Of a DNA stretch of 45,065 nt, positions 31,412-40,086 are shown piece after piece. Positions within the stretch are counted from its first letter, which is position 1. Each line of letters starts with the position of its first letter. A program made the translations under genes and the position numbers. Below the pieces are notes generated by a model that searched no databases, was not told the origin of the DNA, and was given only the letters and a program-made list of their open reading frames with translations. Origin of the DNA: Gammaproteobacteria bacterium. GTDB taxonomy: Bacteria; Pseudomonadota; Gammaproteobacteria; Steroidobacterales; Woeseiaceae. Location of the stretch: positions 1-45,065 of the forward strand of contig JAOTUB010000015.1 of NCBI GenBank assembly GCA_029864095.1, given 5' to 3'.

Positions 31412-32842
31412 TCAGGGCTTGAGTCGATTCCCAATGAACTTGCGGAATTTTTCGCCGTACGGGGGCCGTGCGATGCTCAGAAGGTCAGCCGACACCTGGG
31501 TGTAGACCGCTTTCTTGTGACTGAACTCCATGAACCCATCCTTGCCATGATACGCGCCCATTCCGGAAGGCCCGACGCCGCCGAAGGGAAGGTCTTCCTG
31601 CGTCACGTGGAATATGACGTCGTTGACAGTCACGCCGCCGGATGTCGTATTGTTCAATACATAGTCACGTTCGTCTTTATCGTTGCCGAAATAATAGAGT
31701 CCGAGCGGTCGCGGATGCGTATTGATGTACGTCACGGCGTCTTTTACGTTCGCATAGTTCTTGATCGGCAGAATCGGGCCGAAAATCTCATCCTGCATGA
31801 CGAGCATGTCGTCTGTCGCACCGACGATGATGCACGGAGGCATCTTGTGATGAGACTGCTGCGAGAAATCTTCGCCGTTCGGATTTATCTCGATGATGTC
31901 GGCACCTCTCGACCGGGCATCTTCGATATAAGAACTAAGGCGATCGAAATGGCGCTCGTTGATGACCGACGTACAGTCGTCATTCTCCTTGAGGCCGCTA
32001 GGGAACATGGTCGCGACTGCACTCTTCGCCGCCTCGACGAAGTCAGCCGTTTTCCCTTCTGGTAACAAGACGTAATCCGGCGCCAGGCAGATCTGTCCGG
32101 CGTTCAGGGCCTTGCCCGACATGATGCGTACTGCCGCTTTTTGCAGGTCGGCCGATGCGCCAATGATCACGGGTGACTTACCGCCGAGCTCCAGGGTCAC
32201 GGGCACGAGATTATCTGCCGCGGCGCGCATCACGTGATAAGCAATCGAGGTTGCGCCAGTGAACACGAGGTGGTCGAAGGGCAGCGCGGAGAACGCTGCG
32301 CCGGCTTCCGCTCCGCCCGTGACAACCGCTATTTCCTCTTCGGCGTAGTACTCGGCGATCAGCTTAGCCATCAGTTCCGACGTGTTTTCTGTGAATTCCG
32401 ATGGCTTGATCATGGCGCGGTTGCCTGCCGCCAGGACACCGGCTAGCGGCGTAAAGGTCAGGTTCACCGGGAAGTTCCACGGGCTGATAATGCCGACTAC
32501 ACCTTTTGGCTGGTAATGGACGGCAGCCCGGGCACCGAGGACGCCAAGCGGAAACTGCGCCGAGCGTTTGGCAGGCCGCATCCAGGCACGCAGGTGCTTT
32601 TTCGCATACTTCAGCGCGTCGATCGAGCTGCTGATATCGGCGAACGTCGACTCATCTTTGGAGCGGTGCCCGAAATCGGCACACATCGCCTCGCAAAGTG
32701 CATCACGGTGCGTACACAACAGATCGATCGACTTGTCTAGCCACTCGATCCGTCTCTCCGCCGTCGGTATGCCGTCTCGGTTGCTCGCTGCTTTTTGTAT
32801 AGCAAGTGTCGTTTCCAGTTTTTTGGGATTCTCGAAAGTCAT
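31412..32842 (-). CDS. coniferyl-aldehyde-type dehydrogenase
   Basis: A 476-residue class 3-like aldehyde dehydrogenase. GIISPWNFPVNLTFTPLAGVLAAGN, with PWNFP and the NAD-site loop, FTGATSIAYHVM, LELGGKSPVII with the general base Glu, and GQICLAPDYVLLP with the catalytic cysteine are all present. The C-terminal GPSGMGAYHGKDGFMEFSH and the overall length match CalB and fatty/aromatic aldehyde dehydrogenases that lack a long N-terminal extension. It would oxidise aldehydes to acids. It overlaps the phaR stop by four bases, so it is co-transcribed behind phaR in a lipid/storage setting, and long-chain aldehyde substrates are possible. Confidence 0.9.
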   Translation of the reverse strand: MTFENPKKLETTLAIQKAASNRDGIPTAERRIEWLDKSIDLLCTHRDALCEAMCADFGHRSKDESTFADISSSIDALKYAKKHLRAWMRPAKRSAQFPLGVLGARAAVHYQPKGVVGIISPWNFPVNLTFTPLAGVLAAGNRAMIKPSEFTENTSELMAKLIAEYYAEEEIAVVTGGAEAGAAFSALPFDHLVFTGATSIAYHVMRAAADNLVPVTLELGGKSPVIIGASADLQKAAVRIMSGKALNAGQICLAPDYVLLPEGKTADFVEAAKSAVATMFPSGLKENDDCTSVINERHFDRLSSYIEDARSRGADIIEINPNGEDFSQQSHHKMPPCIIVGATDDMLVMQDEIFGPILPIKNYANVKDAVTYINTHPRPLGLYYFGNDKDERDYVLNNTTSGGVTVNDVIFHVTQEDLPFGGVGPSGMGAYHGKDGFMEFSHKKAVYTQVSADLLSIARPPYGEKFRKFIGNRLKP

Positions 32843-33333
32843 TTGTCTTCTTCCGGTTCATTGTCGTTTTGATCGCTCTCCTGCGACTCGCCTGCCGGCG
32901 GTTCGGTTTCCAGCGGTTTCTGCCCCGTGATTTTCTGGTAGTACTCGGTCATCTGTTTGATGGCTTGTTCGGGCGTCGGATAAGGCTGCGTAAAGGCGGT
33001 CGTCAGGTACTGCCGCACACGGTCCTGCGACGCCAGCGATTGCAGAATCTGCTGCTCGAGGTACGGCCCCATCATCGCAACGATCTTGTCGCCGTAGAAC
33101 CGGATTAGTTCCTCGAGAACCCGGTTGGTCAAAAGAGAGGCATGCCCCTCTGCCTCCATTTCGGTGATGATCTGCATCAGCACGCTGCGCGTCAGGTCTT
33201 TGCCGGTTTTGGAGTGCACGACCTGTATGGATTCGCGGTCAATGACCATCTGTCGAATCTCTGCCAAAGCAACAAAGCTGCTGGTCTCGGTATCGTAGAT
33301 ACGCCGATTCGGGTATTTTTTGAGTAGCCTCAC
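32839..33333 (-). CDS. phaR: polyhydroxyalkanoate synthesis regulator PhaR
   Basis: A 164-residue regulator. The N-terminal PHB/PHA accumulation domain, LLKKYPNRRIYDTETS (residues 3-18) and LAEIRQMV, is the DNA-binding part; ILMQIITEMEAEG and the VMMGPYLEQQ-like segment belong to the following domain, and the tail is acidic and glutamine/proline-rich. PhaR senses PHA granules and represses phasin and its own gene. It is divergent from the phasin gene, and the shared promoter region contains palindromes suited to it. The aldehyde dehydrogenase gene follows with a four-base overlap. Confidence 0.94.
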   Translation of the reverse strand: MRLLKKYPNRRIYDTETSSFVALAEIRQMVIDRESIQVVHSKTGKDLTRSVLMQIITEMEAEGHASLLTNRVLEELIRFYGDKIVAMMGPYLEQQILQSLASQDRVRQYLTTAFTQPYPTPEQAIKQMTEYYQKITGQKPLETEPPAGESQESDQNDNEPEEDK

Positions 33334-33347
33334 CGCAACGCTCCGCG

Positions 33348-33492
33348 CGCAAAGTGCAATGCAAAATAAAAAACTATCATTAAATATAAACCACTGTTTT
33401 TATTGACTCTAAAAAATTTGCTTTTGCAAAATAATTGCTTGGCATGGGGGCATTTCTTGCTATATTAAACCTAATTCTTTTGCAACGCAAAA
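33348..33492. promoter_or_regulatory. phaR-phasin intergenic control region with TTGC/GCAA palindromes
   Basis: A promoter for the phasin gene is clear: TTGGCA at 33439-33444, a 16-bp spacer and TATATT at 33461-33466. The palindrome TTTTGC-AAC-GCAAAA (33478-33492) covers the expected transcription start, TTTTGCAAAA lies at about 33422, and TTGC/GCAA motifs occur near 33348-33364 toward phaR. PhaR proteins bind GC-flanked TGC/GCA repeats, so autoregulation and phasin repression are expected; the assignment is inference from position. Confidence 0.65.
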
Positions 33493-33505
33493 AAGGGAGC
33501 AAGCC

Positions 33506-33890
33506 ATGACACAAGTAACACCGGAGAGCATCAAGGCCTTTTTCGAGCAGGCAGAAGAGCTACCGGGATGCCTGGAAGACGCAGGCCCAGTATTACGATG
33601 GCCTGATGCGGCGTAACACCGAGGCCTTCACCGAGCTGGCCGACGCACGCATCGCGAGCTTCAGGGAAATGCGCGAGTCCAAGACGTTCAACCAGGCTTT
33701 CGAAGCCAACCTCGCATTTGAAGAGAAGGTTCGTGAGGAACTCTGGTCCCTGCAGGAAGCAAACACGAAGTCCTGGGAGACGCTGGTTGACGATCTGAAA
33801 GCAATTTATACGCCGGCCAAGCAAGCGAAAAAAGCCGCGAAAGCCAAAGCACCGGTCAAGACCGCTGCGCAGGCCAAGGAAGCCGCATGA
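33506..33890 (+). pseudogene. phasin, with a one-base frameshift near 33563
   Basis: The frame from ATG 33506 (MTQVTPESIKAFFEQAEEL) stops after 36 residues. One base later the frame encodes RDAWKTQAQYYDGLMRRN and runs on to 33890 as a typical amphipathic phasin: ASFREMRESKTFNQAFEANL, then LWSLQEANTKSWETL and a Lys/Ala-rich tail (KKAAKAKAPVKTAAQAKEAA). Removing one C at 33563 or 33564 restores a continuous protein of about 128 residues. Phasins coat PHA granules. The promoter and ribosome site (GGGAG) are intact, so the base is either a real lesion or a sequencing error. Confidence 0.8.
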
Positions 33891-33902
33891 GACTGAAAAC
33901 GG

Positions 33903-33937
33903 GTTGACGGGTCGGGCCAGAGCGGCGACCTGTCAAC
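33903..33937 (+). promoter_or_regulatory. stable stem-loop downstream of the phasin gene
   Basis: A 12-bp stem (GTTGACGGGTCG with CGACCTGTCAAC; one G-U pair in RNA) encloses an 11-base loop. No U-run follows. It lies 12 bp after the phasin stop and before the WS/DGAT gene, where a hairpin could stabilise the phasin transcript or attenuate readthrough. Confidence 0.45.
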
Positions 33938-34010
33938 ACCGCTTATCAGGCTTGACCAAGAGTCTGATCTGCGCTTTCTTCTTGTTCTGATTAACCGACA
34001 GTGGCGGAGC

Positions 34011-35323
34011 ATGCAACAAACTAGCGGACTCGATGCGGCATTCCTCTATATGGAAACGGCCAATGCGCCCACGCACATTGGTTCGGTCGGCATATTTGAC
34101 CCATCAACCGCGCCGGGCGGCATAGTCCGGTTTAAACGCATCATTCAGACCGTAATGGAGCGCGCGCATCTCGCGCCGTATCTCAGACAGCGGCTGGTCG
34201 AGGTTCCGTTCAACGCAGATTTTCCATATTGGGTTCGGGATGAATCGTTCGATCCCGAGTTCCACATTCGCCATATCGCTCTGCCAAAGCCGGGCGACTG
34301 GCGGCAGCTCTGTATCCAGGTTTCGCGCTTGCACGCGCGCGCGCTGGACCGTTCGCGCCCGCTCTGGGAGTTATACGTCATCGAAGGCCTGGACAACGTG
34401 GCCGGAATTCCACCGGGTTGCTTTGCGCTGATGACAAAACTGCATCATGCGGCCATTGACGGCGTGACGAGTCAGGCCGTAGCTACCGCGCTGGCCGACC
34501 CGACGCCCGAAATCCGAACAGTCGAAGGTGCGCAAGAGTGGCACGCGGACAATCCACCGACACCGTTTGAACTGACCGCGATGGCATTCGAGCGCAATCT
34601 GATTTACGCAACTACCTGCTTGAAAAGGACGAGTTATCGGAAGAGAGCCTCGTCAGCATGTGCCCGATCAATGTCCGTGACCCGAATATCAAAGCAACCG
34701 GCGGCAACCCGGTAATTTCAATGTCCGTACCGTTGCACACCGATATTGCCGATCCCAAGGAACGCCTGAAGGCGATCTGCGCATCTACCCGTGACGCCAA
34801 GGAGTACACCAACGCCATCGGCGCCAGGTCAATGATGGAAATGGCAGACTTCATCCCGGGGGAAATAAGCGTGCTGGGCGCTCGGGTTGCCGCGGAACAG
34901 GGGCTGGCGAACTTTGCGACACCGACTTTCAATACAGTTATCACAAACGTACCCGGCTCTCCGGTGCCGTTTTACAGCAATGGCGCCAGGCACGTGCGCG
35001 GCTGGGGCCTGGGACCCTGCGTTGACGGCAATGGCCTGTTTCATGCCGTGGGTAGCTATTGCGGAGAATTGAATATCGGCGTGACCTGCTGCCGGGTCAT
35101 GATGTCGGACCCGTCACGCTATGCGGACCTTCTCAGGGAGTCGTTTGCCGAGCTCGACGCGAAACCGGCTGCCACGAAGAGGCATAAGAAGAAATCTGCA
35201 ACAAACAAAAAGACCGCAAGGAAGAAAACCACGAGGAAGAAAGCCGGGAAAAAGAAGGCCGCGTCAGGGCACACTGCCAGAAAGGTTGCTGCCGCAGCGA
35301 GTGAGCGACCTAAAATGGAATGA
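34011..35323 (+). pseudogene. wax ester synthase/diacylglycerol acyltransferase, internally deleted
   Basis: The N-terminal part (residues 1-199 from ATG 34011) is a good WS/DGAT: LDAAFLYMETANAPTHIGSV, the FHIRHIALP region, RPLWELYVIEGL and the catalytic HHAAIDG at 145-151. Near 34590 the frame changes; the other frame continues as LRNYLLEKDELSEESLVSMC and the C-terminal DUF1298-type half (NVRDPN, NVPGSPVPFY, ITNVPG context) to 35323, ending in a Lys-rich tail. HHAAIDG and CPINVRD are only about 72 residues apart, where I recall roughly 165 in the family, so about 90-100 residues plus a frame shift are missing. The motif CGCAA occurs on both sides of the junction. The enzyme would make wax esters or triacylglycerol. 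Confidence 0.8.
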
Positions 35324-35331
35324 GGTGCAAC

Positions 35332-36114
35332 ATGAGCTACGTATTGAAAGAGAAGTTCAGACCGCCTAGTGACGCTTTGTATCTCACGGAGCCGTTACGC
35401 GCCATGTTCGAGCTAGGCACGTTGCATTTGTCCGAACCGTGGTTGAATTCGCTGCAAGGGGGCGATGGCCATCCCGTGCTCGTTATTCCCGGCTTTACAG
35501 CCGGGGATCGTTCCACGGTAGTGCTCAGGAACTTCCTGTCCTCGCTGGGTTACCTCCCCTGTGGCTGGAAACAAGGCCCGAATTTCGGCGCTCGTCACGA
35601 TTTGTTCGAAGGCGCTGGCAAGCTGTTGCTGCAATTGCACGAAGAATACGCGTGCCGCGTCAGTATCGTCGGCCAGAGCCTGGGCGGCATCTACGGCCGC
35701 GAATTGGCGAAACGCCTGCCCGACGCAGTTCGCCAGGTCATTACGCTGGGGAGTCCGTTTAACGACCCGAACGGCGATGCTTTCAAAGTCACCAACCTTT
35801 ATAAGCTGTTCAACCCGGAACATAAGTCCAAGTCCGAGCAATTCCTGAATGAGCAATGGGAACTGCACTCGGCGCCGCCTGTTCCGACGACGTCCATCTA
35901 CAGCAAGTTTGACGGTATCTGTCATTGGCGCGCCTGCCTGCAGCACAGCGGCCATGACCAAGTCGAAAACATCGAAGTGCTCGGCAGCCATACGGGCATG
36001 GGCGTCAACGCGCAGTCTTTGTTCGTCATCGCGGACCGGCTGTCGCAGCGCAGGAACCAGTGGAAGCCGTTTCATATCGGCCGCTACTTCGGTCTGTCGG
36101 CAGACGTGAACTAG
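35332..36114 (+). CDS. lipase/esterase-like alpha/beta hydrolase
   Basis: A 260-residue hydrolase. The oxyanion region is VLVIPGFTAGDRSTVVLR, and the nucleophile elbow GQSLGG (Ser about residue 112) is followed by IYGREL. LVITLGSPFND precedes a likely catalytic Asp in SKFDGICHW, and a His in GSHTGMGVN fits the triad. It resembles triacylglycerol lipases/PGAP1-like esterases without a signal peptide. ATG 35332 is chosen for its GAGGTG site; an in-frame ATG at 35320 overlaps the WS/DGAT end. It follows the acyltransferase by eight bases and could mobilise stored neutral lipid. Confidence 0.85.
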   Translation: MSYVLKEKFRPPSDALYLTEPLRAMFELGTLHLSEPWLNSLQGGDGHPVLVIPGFTAGDRSTVVLRNFLSSLGYLPCGWKQGPNFGARHDLFEGAGKLLLQLHEEYACRVSIVGQSLGGIYGRELAKRLPDAVRQVITLGSPFNDPNGDAFKVTNLYKLFNPEHKSKSEQFLNEQWELHSAPPVPTTSIYSKFDGICHWRACLQHSGHDQVENIEVLGSHTGMGVNAQSLFVIADRLSQRRNQWKPFHIGRYFGLSADVN

Positions 36115-36137
36115 CGTATAAGAAGAGCTGTTCACGC

Positions 36138-36158
36138 GTCACGCGGGTGACACGTGTC
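36138..36158. promoter_or_regulatory. possible operator before the beta-oxidation operon
   Basis: GTCAC-GCGG-GTGAC (36138-36151) overlaps the perfect 10-bp palindrome GACACGTGTC (36149-36158). A TATAAC -10-like element follows at 36164-36169. The position, about 75 bp before the acyl-CoA dehydrogenase start, suits a TetR-type or similar repressor; no matching regulator gene is in the window. Confidence 0.4.
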
Positions 36159-36233
36159 GCGAATATAACTATGCAAGTATGGGAGTTCGGCCTCCGCCGG
36201 ATCGATCCGATATCCAAGCAAAGGAATCAGGCT

Positions 36234-37460
36234 ATGAATCTAGGAGTCACTGATCGTCTACGCCCGCTGCTCGACGCGGTGAAGTCGTTTATCGACGAGC
36301 GAGTACTTCCCGTCGACGAGGAGTATCTTGCCGAAATCAACAACGGCGACCGCTGGTCCCTGAACGACCGGCAAACAGAAATACTGAGTGGCCTGCAAAG
36401 CGCGGCCCGTGAACAGGGCCTGTGGAACTTCTGGCTCACCGACAGTGAGCAAGGTTACGGCCTGACCACGGTCGAGTATGCGTACCTCGCTGAGCAGACC
36501 GGCCGGGCTTATCTTGCGGCAGAGGCTTTCAATTGCAGCGCACCCGACACAGGCAATATGGAAGTACTCGAGCGCTACGGTACAGAGGAACAGAAGAAAC
36601 AGTGGCTCGAGCCGCTGCTCGAAGCCGAGATACGTTCTGCCTATGCGATGACTGAGCCCGACGTGGCATCGTCCGATGCGACCAATATTTCGACGTCGGC
36701 CGTGCTCGAGAACGGTGAATGGGTTATCAACGGCGAGAAAACCTATATCTCGGGCGCCGGCGACGCGCGTTGCAAAATTATGATCTGCATGGTGAAGTCG
36801 AACCCGGAAAATGGCCGTCACCAGCAACATTCGCAGATTCTGATTCCGATGGATACACCCGGTGTCGACGTCGTCCGGCCGATGAACGTGTTTGGCGAAG
36901 ACGACGCGCCGCACGGACACATGCATATTCGGCTCAACGACGTGCGCGTACCGGAGACCAATATGATCCTCGGCCCGGGGCGTGGATTCGAGATCGCCCA
37001 GGGACGACTTGGGCCCGGCCGGATTCACCACTGCATGCGCGTGATCGGCGTAGCCGAGAGAGCTTTGCAGCTGATGTGCGCTCGCTCCGTTTCGCGCACG
37101 GCATTTGGCCGGCCGCTGGCAAAGCTCGGTGGCAACTACGACAAGATTGCCCACGCGCGCACCAATATAGACATGGCGCGACTGTTGACGCTGCAGACCG
37201 CTTACGTCATCGATACACAGGGTGTACAGGAGGCCCAGGTCTGGATTTCGAAGATCAAGGCGGCCGTGCCTAACATCGCGCTCGACGTGATCGACGACGC
37301 TATACAGATGCACGGCGCCGCTGGCATATCGCAGGACTTTCCGCTCGCGAGCATGTATACGAATGCCCGGACATTGCGTTTCGCTGATGGTCCCGACGAG
37401 GTGCACCGCATGGTCGTCGCGCGTAATGAGTTGCGACCGTACGTTAAGGCGATGCAGTAA
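36234..37460 (+). CDS. acyl-CoA dehydrogenase
   Basis: A 408-residue flavoprotein of the ACAD10/11-like branch. FAD-site segments are YAMTEPDVASSDATNI and WVINGEKTYISGAGDARC; the catalytic region near RTLRFADGPDEVHR (about residue 381) has the conserved ADGPDEVH, and GPGRIHHCMRVIGVAERAL (about residue 260) is typical of the branch. It introduces the 2,3 double bond into acyl-CoA. The frame is open back to 36060, but ATG 36234 with AAGGA upstream gives the normal N-terminus. It starts an operon with MaoC, SDR, thiolase and MDR genes, 20-30 bp apart. Confidence 0.93.
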   Translation: MNLGVTDRLRPLLDAVKSFIDERVLPVDEEYLAEINNGDRWSLNDRQTEILSGLQSAAREQGLWNFWLTDSEQGYGLTTVEYAYLAEQTGRAYLAAEAFNCSAPDTGNMEVLERYGTEEQKKQWLEPLLEAEIRSAYAMTEPDVASSDATNISTSAVLENGEWVINGEKTYISGAGDARCKIMICMVKSNPENGRHQQHSQILIPMDTPGVDVVRPMNVFGEDDAPHGHMHIRLNDVRVPETNMILGPGRGFEIAQGRLGPGRIHHCMRVIGVAERALQLMCARSVSRTAFGRPLAKLGGNYDKIAHARTNIDMARLLTLQTAYVIDTQGVQEAQVWISKIKAAVPNIALDVIDDAIQMHGAAGISQDFPLASMYTNARTLRFADGPDEVHRMVVARNELRPYVKAMQ

Positions 37461-37480
37461 TAACAACAAAGACCTAAACA

Positions 37481-37942
37481 ATGACAGAAACTATCAAAGC
37501 CGAAGAACTTCCGGGCCTGGTCGGCAGGGAACTGGAACCGTCACCCTGGATCGAGATCACTCAGGAACGCGTCAATCAGTTCGCGGAGGCGACGAACGAT
37601 TTTCAGTTCATTCACGTTGATCCGGAAAAAGCTGCGCAGACACCTTTCGGCGGGCCGATCGCTCACGGATTCCTGTCGCTGTCGCTGCTGTCCTATCTCA
37701 ATGCGCAGACCGCGATTGTTCCGGAGAACATGATCATGGGCATCAACTATGGCTCCGACAAGGTGCGCTACCTGAAGCCGGTACGGGTTGGCAAACGGAT
37801 CCGTTCAAAGCAAAAGGTACTCGAGGTTATCGAAAAGAATCCGGGCCAGTGGCTGATCAAGAACTCCGTTACGGTAGAAATCGAAGGTGAGGAAACGCCG
37901 GCATTGGTTGCCGAGATACTGTCAATGATGGTTGTTGCTTAA
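37481..37942 (+). CDS. MaoC-like (R)-enoyl-CoA hydratase
   Basis: A 153-residue hot-dog-fold protein. The hydratase 2 motif is complete: NDFQFIHVDPEKAAQTPFGG, with the catalytic Asp/His in F-IHVDP, then IAHGFLSLSLL. VGKRIRSKQKVLEV is the second strand pair. It hydrates 2-enoyl-CoA to (R)-3-hydroxyacyl-CoA, linking beta-oxidation to PHA monomers when PhaR/phasin systems are present. It lies 20 bp after the acyl-CoA dehydrogenase gene and 30 bp before the SDR gene. Confidence 0.93.
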   Translation: MTETIKAEELPGLVGRELEPSPWIEITQERVNQFAEATNDFQFIHVDPEKAAQTPFGGPIAHGFLSLSLLSYLNAQTAIVPENMIMGINYGSDKVRYLKPVRVGKRIRSKQKVLEVIEKNPGQWLIKNSVTVEIEGEETPALVAEILSMMVVA

Positions 37943-37972
37943 CACGACAAAATCAAAGGAAGAGGGGAACAA

Positions 37973-38884
37973 ATGAGTATCAGACTTGATGGCCAGGTGG
38001 CCATCGTTACGGGTGCTGGCCAGGGACTCGGCCGGTGTCATGCGCTTGCGCTGGCTGAACGCGGCGCCAAGGTCGTTGTCAATGATCTGGGCGACGAGAG
38101 CGGAAGATCCGAAAACGCCGACGCGGTAGTCGCCGAGATCAAGGAAGCCGGTGGCGAGGCGATGAGCCACGGCGCGAACGTTTCTAACGCCGAGCAGGTC
38201 AACGACATGGTCGCAAAGACAATGGCTAAATGGGGGCGTGTCGATATCCTGATCAACAACGCCGGCATCCTTCGCGACAAAACGTTTCTAAAAATGCCAA
38301 TCGAAGACTTCCGCCTCGTTATCGAGGTGCATCTGATGGGCACCGCGAACTGTACAAAGGCCGTGTGGGAAATCATGCGTGAACAGAATTATGGGCGTAT
38401 CGTTTTTACGACATCGAGTTCGGGCCTGTACGGCAACTTCGGCCAGGCCAATTACAGTGCAGCCAAGATGGCGATGGTCGGCTTGATGAATACCCTGCAT
38501 CTCGAAGGCGCAAAGAATAATATTCATGTCAATTGCCTGGCCCCGACAGCCGGTACGGCGATGACCGCCGGTCTGTTCCCGGAACCGATCTACAAACTCC
38601 TGTCGCCCGAGTCTGTCAGCCCTGGCGTCGTTTTCCTCGCGAGCGAGGGTGCACCCAGCCGCAAGGTACTCGGGGCAGGCGGAGGCAGCTTCGCCGTGTT
38701 CAAGGGTTTTGAAACTGACGGCGTTAACTTGCTGCCAGACAAACTGACACCCGAGGGTGTTGCGGCGGCCTGGTCGGCGCTCGATGATGAAAGCGGCATG
38801 AAGGAACTCACAACCGGATTCGAGCAGTCCTCGAAGTTTGCGACCAAAGCTGCCCGGAGCCTGGGAATTGACTTGTCCGAATAA
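37973..38884 (+). CDS. SDR family (R)-3-hydroxyacyl-CoA dehydrogenase-like protein
   Basis: A 303-residue short-chain dehydrogenase. The NAD site is TGAGQGLG (13-20), NDLGDESG lies at 37-44, NNAG at 95-98, the catalytic serine about 149 (TTSSSG) and Tyr161-Lys165 (YSAAK). The length and the [17 protein letters not shown] and C-terminal helices resemble the dehydrogenase half of peroxisomal multifunctional enzyme 2 (HSD17B4), which oxidises (R)-3-hydroxyacyl-CoA. With the MaoC protein before it and the thiolase after it, this completes an MFE-2-like, (R)-stereochemistry beta-oxidation route; that pathway reading is inference. Confidence 0.88.
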   Translation: MSIRLDGQVAIVTGAGQGLGRCHALALAERGAKVVVNDLGDESGRSENADAVVAEIKEAGGEAMSHGANVSNAEQVNDMVAKTMAKWGRVDILINNAGILRDKTFLKMPIEDFRLVIEVHLMGTANCTKAVWEIMREQNYGRIVFTTSSSGLYGNFGQANYSAAKMAMVGLMNTLHLEGAKNNIHVNCLAPTAGTAMTAGLFPEPIYKLLSPESVSPGVVFLASEGAPSRKVLGAGGGSFAVFKGFETDGVNLLPDKLTPEGVAAAWSALDDESGMKELTTGFEQSSKFATKAARSLGIDLSE

Positions 38885-38904
38885 CTCGGCAGAGGAAAAA
38901 ACCA

Positions 38905-40086
38905 ATGAGAGAAGCAGTAATCGTATCGACAGCACGCACTCCGATCGGCAAGGCCTATCGCGGTGCGTTCAACAACACCGAAGCACCGACACTCGGCGGA
39001 CATGCAGTCAAACACGCCGTCGAGCGCGCTGGCCTCGAACCAGCCGAAGTCGAAGATGTCATGATGGGTTGCGCCTTGCCGCAAGGTACGCAAGGACAAA
39101 ACATCGGCAGACAGATTGCGCTTGCGGCAGGACTGCCGGTTACAACGGCAGGAATGACCGTCGACCGGCAGTGCTCGTCCGGCATGATGGCGATCGCACT
39201 GGCCGCAAAGACCGTTGTTTGTGACAACGTCGATATCATGGTGGGCGGAGGTCTCGAGTCGGTCAGCCTTGTGCAGAACGAGCACATGAATATGTACCGG
39301 GTACCCGATCCACGACTTATCAAGATGCATAAGCATATTCATATGCCGATGATAGACACGGCCGAAGTCGTCGCGAAGCGCTACAGCGTCAGTCGCGAGG
39401 CGCAGGATGAGTATGCGCTCCAGAGCCAGCAGCGTACCGCCGCGGGACAGGAGGCCGGGCATTTCGACGACGAGATCGTGCCGCTGCCCTCGAACAAGGG
39501 CGTGATGGACAAGGAAACGAAAGAGATCACGTTCGAAGACGTTGTACTCGAGAAAGACGAAGGCAACCGGCCGTCAACGACACTCGAAGGTCTCGCCGGA
39601 CTGAATCCCGTGCGCGAAAACGGGTTCATCACGGCGGGCAACGCCAGCCAGTTATCCGACGGTGCCGCGGCGTCTGTCGTCATGGAAGCCAGCGTTGCCG
39701 AGAAGCGCGGACTCGACCCGTTGGGCATCTATCGCGGCACTGCCGTCGCAGGATGCGAGCCCGACGAGATGGGTATTGGTCCCGTGTTTGCCGTACCGAA
39801 ACTGCTTGAGCGCAACGGCCTTAAGATGGAAGACATCGATTTGTGGGAACTCAACGAGGCTTTCGCGGTGCAGGTGCTCTACTGCCGTAACACGCTGGGC
39901 ATTCCGGACGATATCCTCAATGTTGACGGTGGTGCGATTGCGATTGGCCATCCTTACGGCATGTCCGGCGCCCGCATGGTGGGCCACGCCTTGATCGCGG
40001 GCAAACGCCGCGGCGCCAAGTATGTCGTGTGCACGATGTGCATTGGTGGCGGCCAGGGGGCAGCGTCGCTATTCGAGGTCGCGTAA
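38905..40086 (+). CDS. acetyl-CoA acyltransferase (thiolase)
   Basis: A 393-residue thiolase. The nucleophile is Cys90 in DRQCSSGM, the histidine is in [13 protein letters not shown] (about 345), and the second active cysteine is in [14 protein letters not shown] (about residue 380). [13 protein letters not shown] and GGGLESVS are further family marks. It cleaves 3-ketoacyl-CoA to acetyl-CoA and a shortened acyl-CoA, or runs in reverse. It is 20 bp after the SDR gene; its stop overlaps the start of the next gene by one base. Confidence 0.95.
   Translation: MREAVIVSTARTPIGKAYRGAFNNTEAPTLGGHAVKHAVERAGLEPAEVEDVMMGCALPQGTQGQNIGRQIALAAGLPVTTAGMTVDRQCSSGMMAIALAAKTVVCDNVDIMVGGGLESVSLVQNEHMNMYRVPDPRLIKMHKHIHMPMIDTAEVVAKRYSVSREAQDEYALQSQQRTAAGQEAGHFDDEIVPLPSNKGVMDKETKEITFEDVVLEKDEGNRPSTTLEGLAGLNPVRENGFITAGNASQLSDGAAASVVMEASVAEKRGLDPLGIYRGTAVAGCEPDEMGIGPVFAVPKLLERNGLKMEDIDLWELNEAFAVQVLYCRNTLGIPDDILNVDGGAIAIGHPYGMSGARMVGHALIAGKRRGAKYVVCTMCIGGGQGAASLFEVA

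Noticed and set aside
36258..37481. Minus-strand open frame (407 codons) opposite the acyl-CoA dehydrogenase gene
   Set aside because: The plus strand encodes a clear acyl-CoA dehydrogenase with all motifs. The antisense frame has no domain and is rich in His/Arg.
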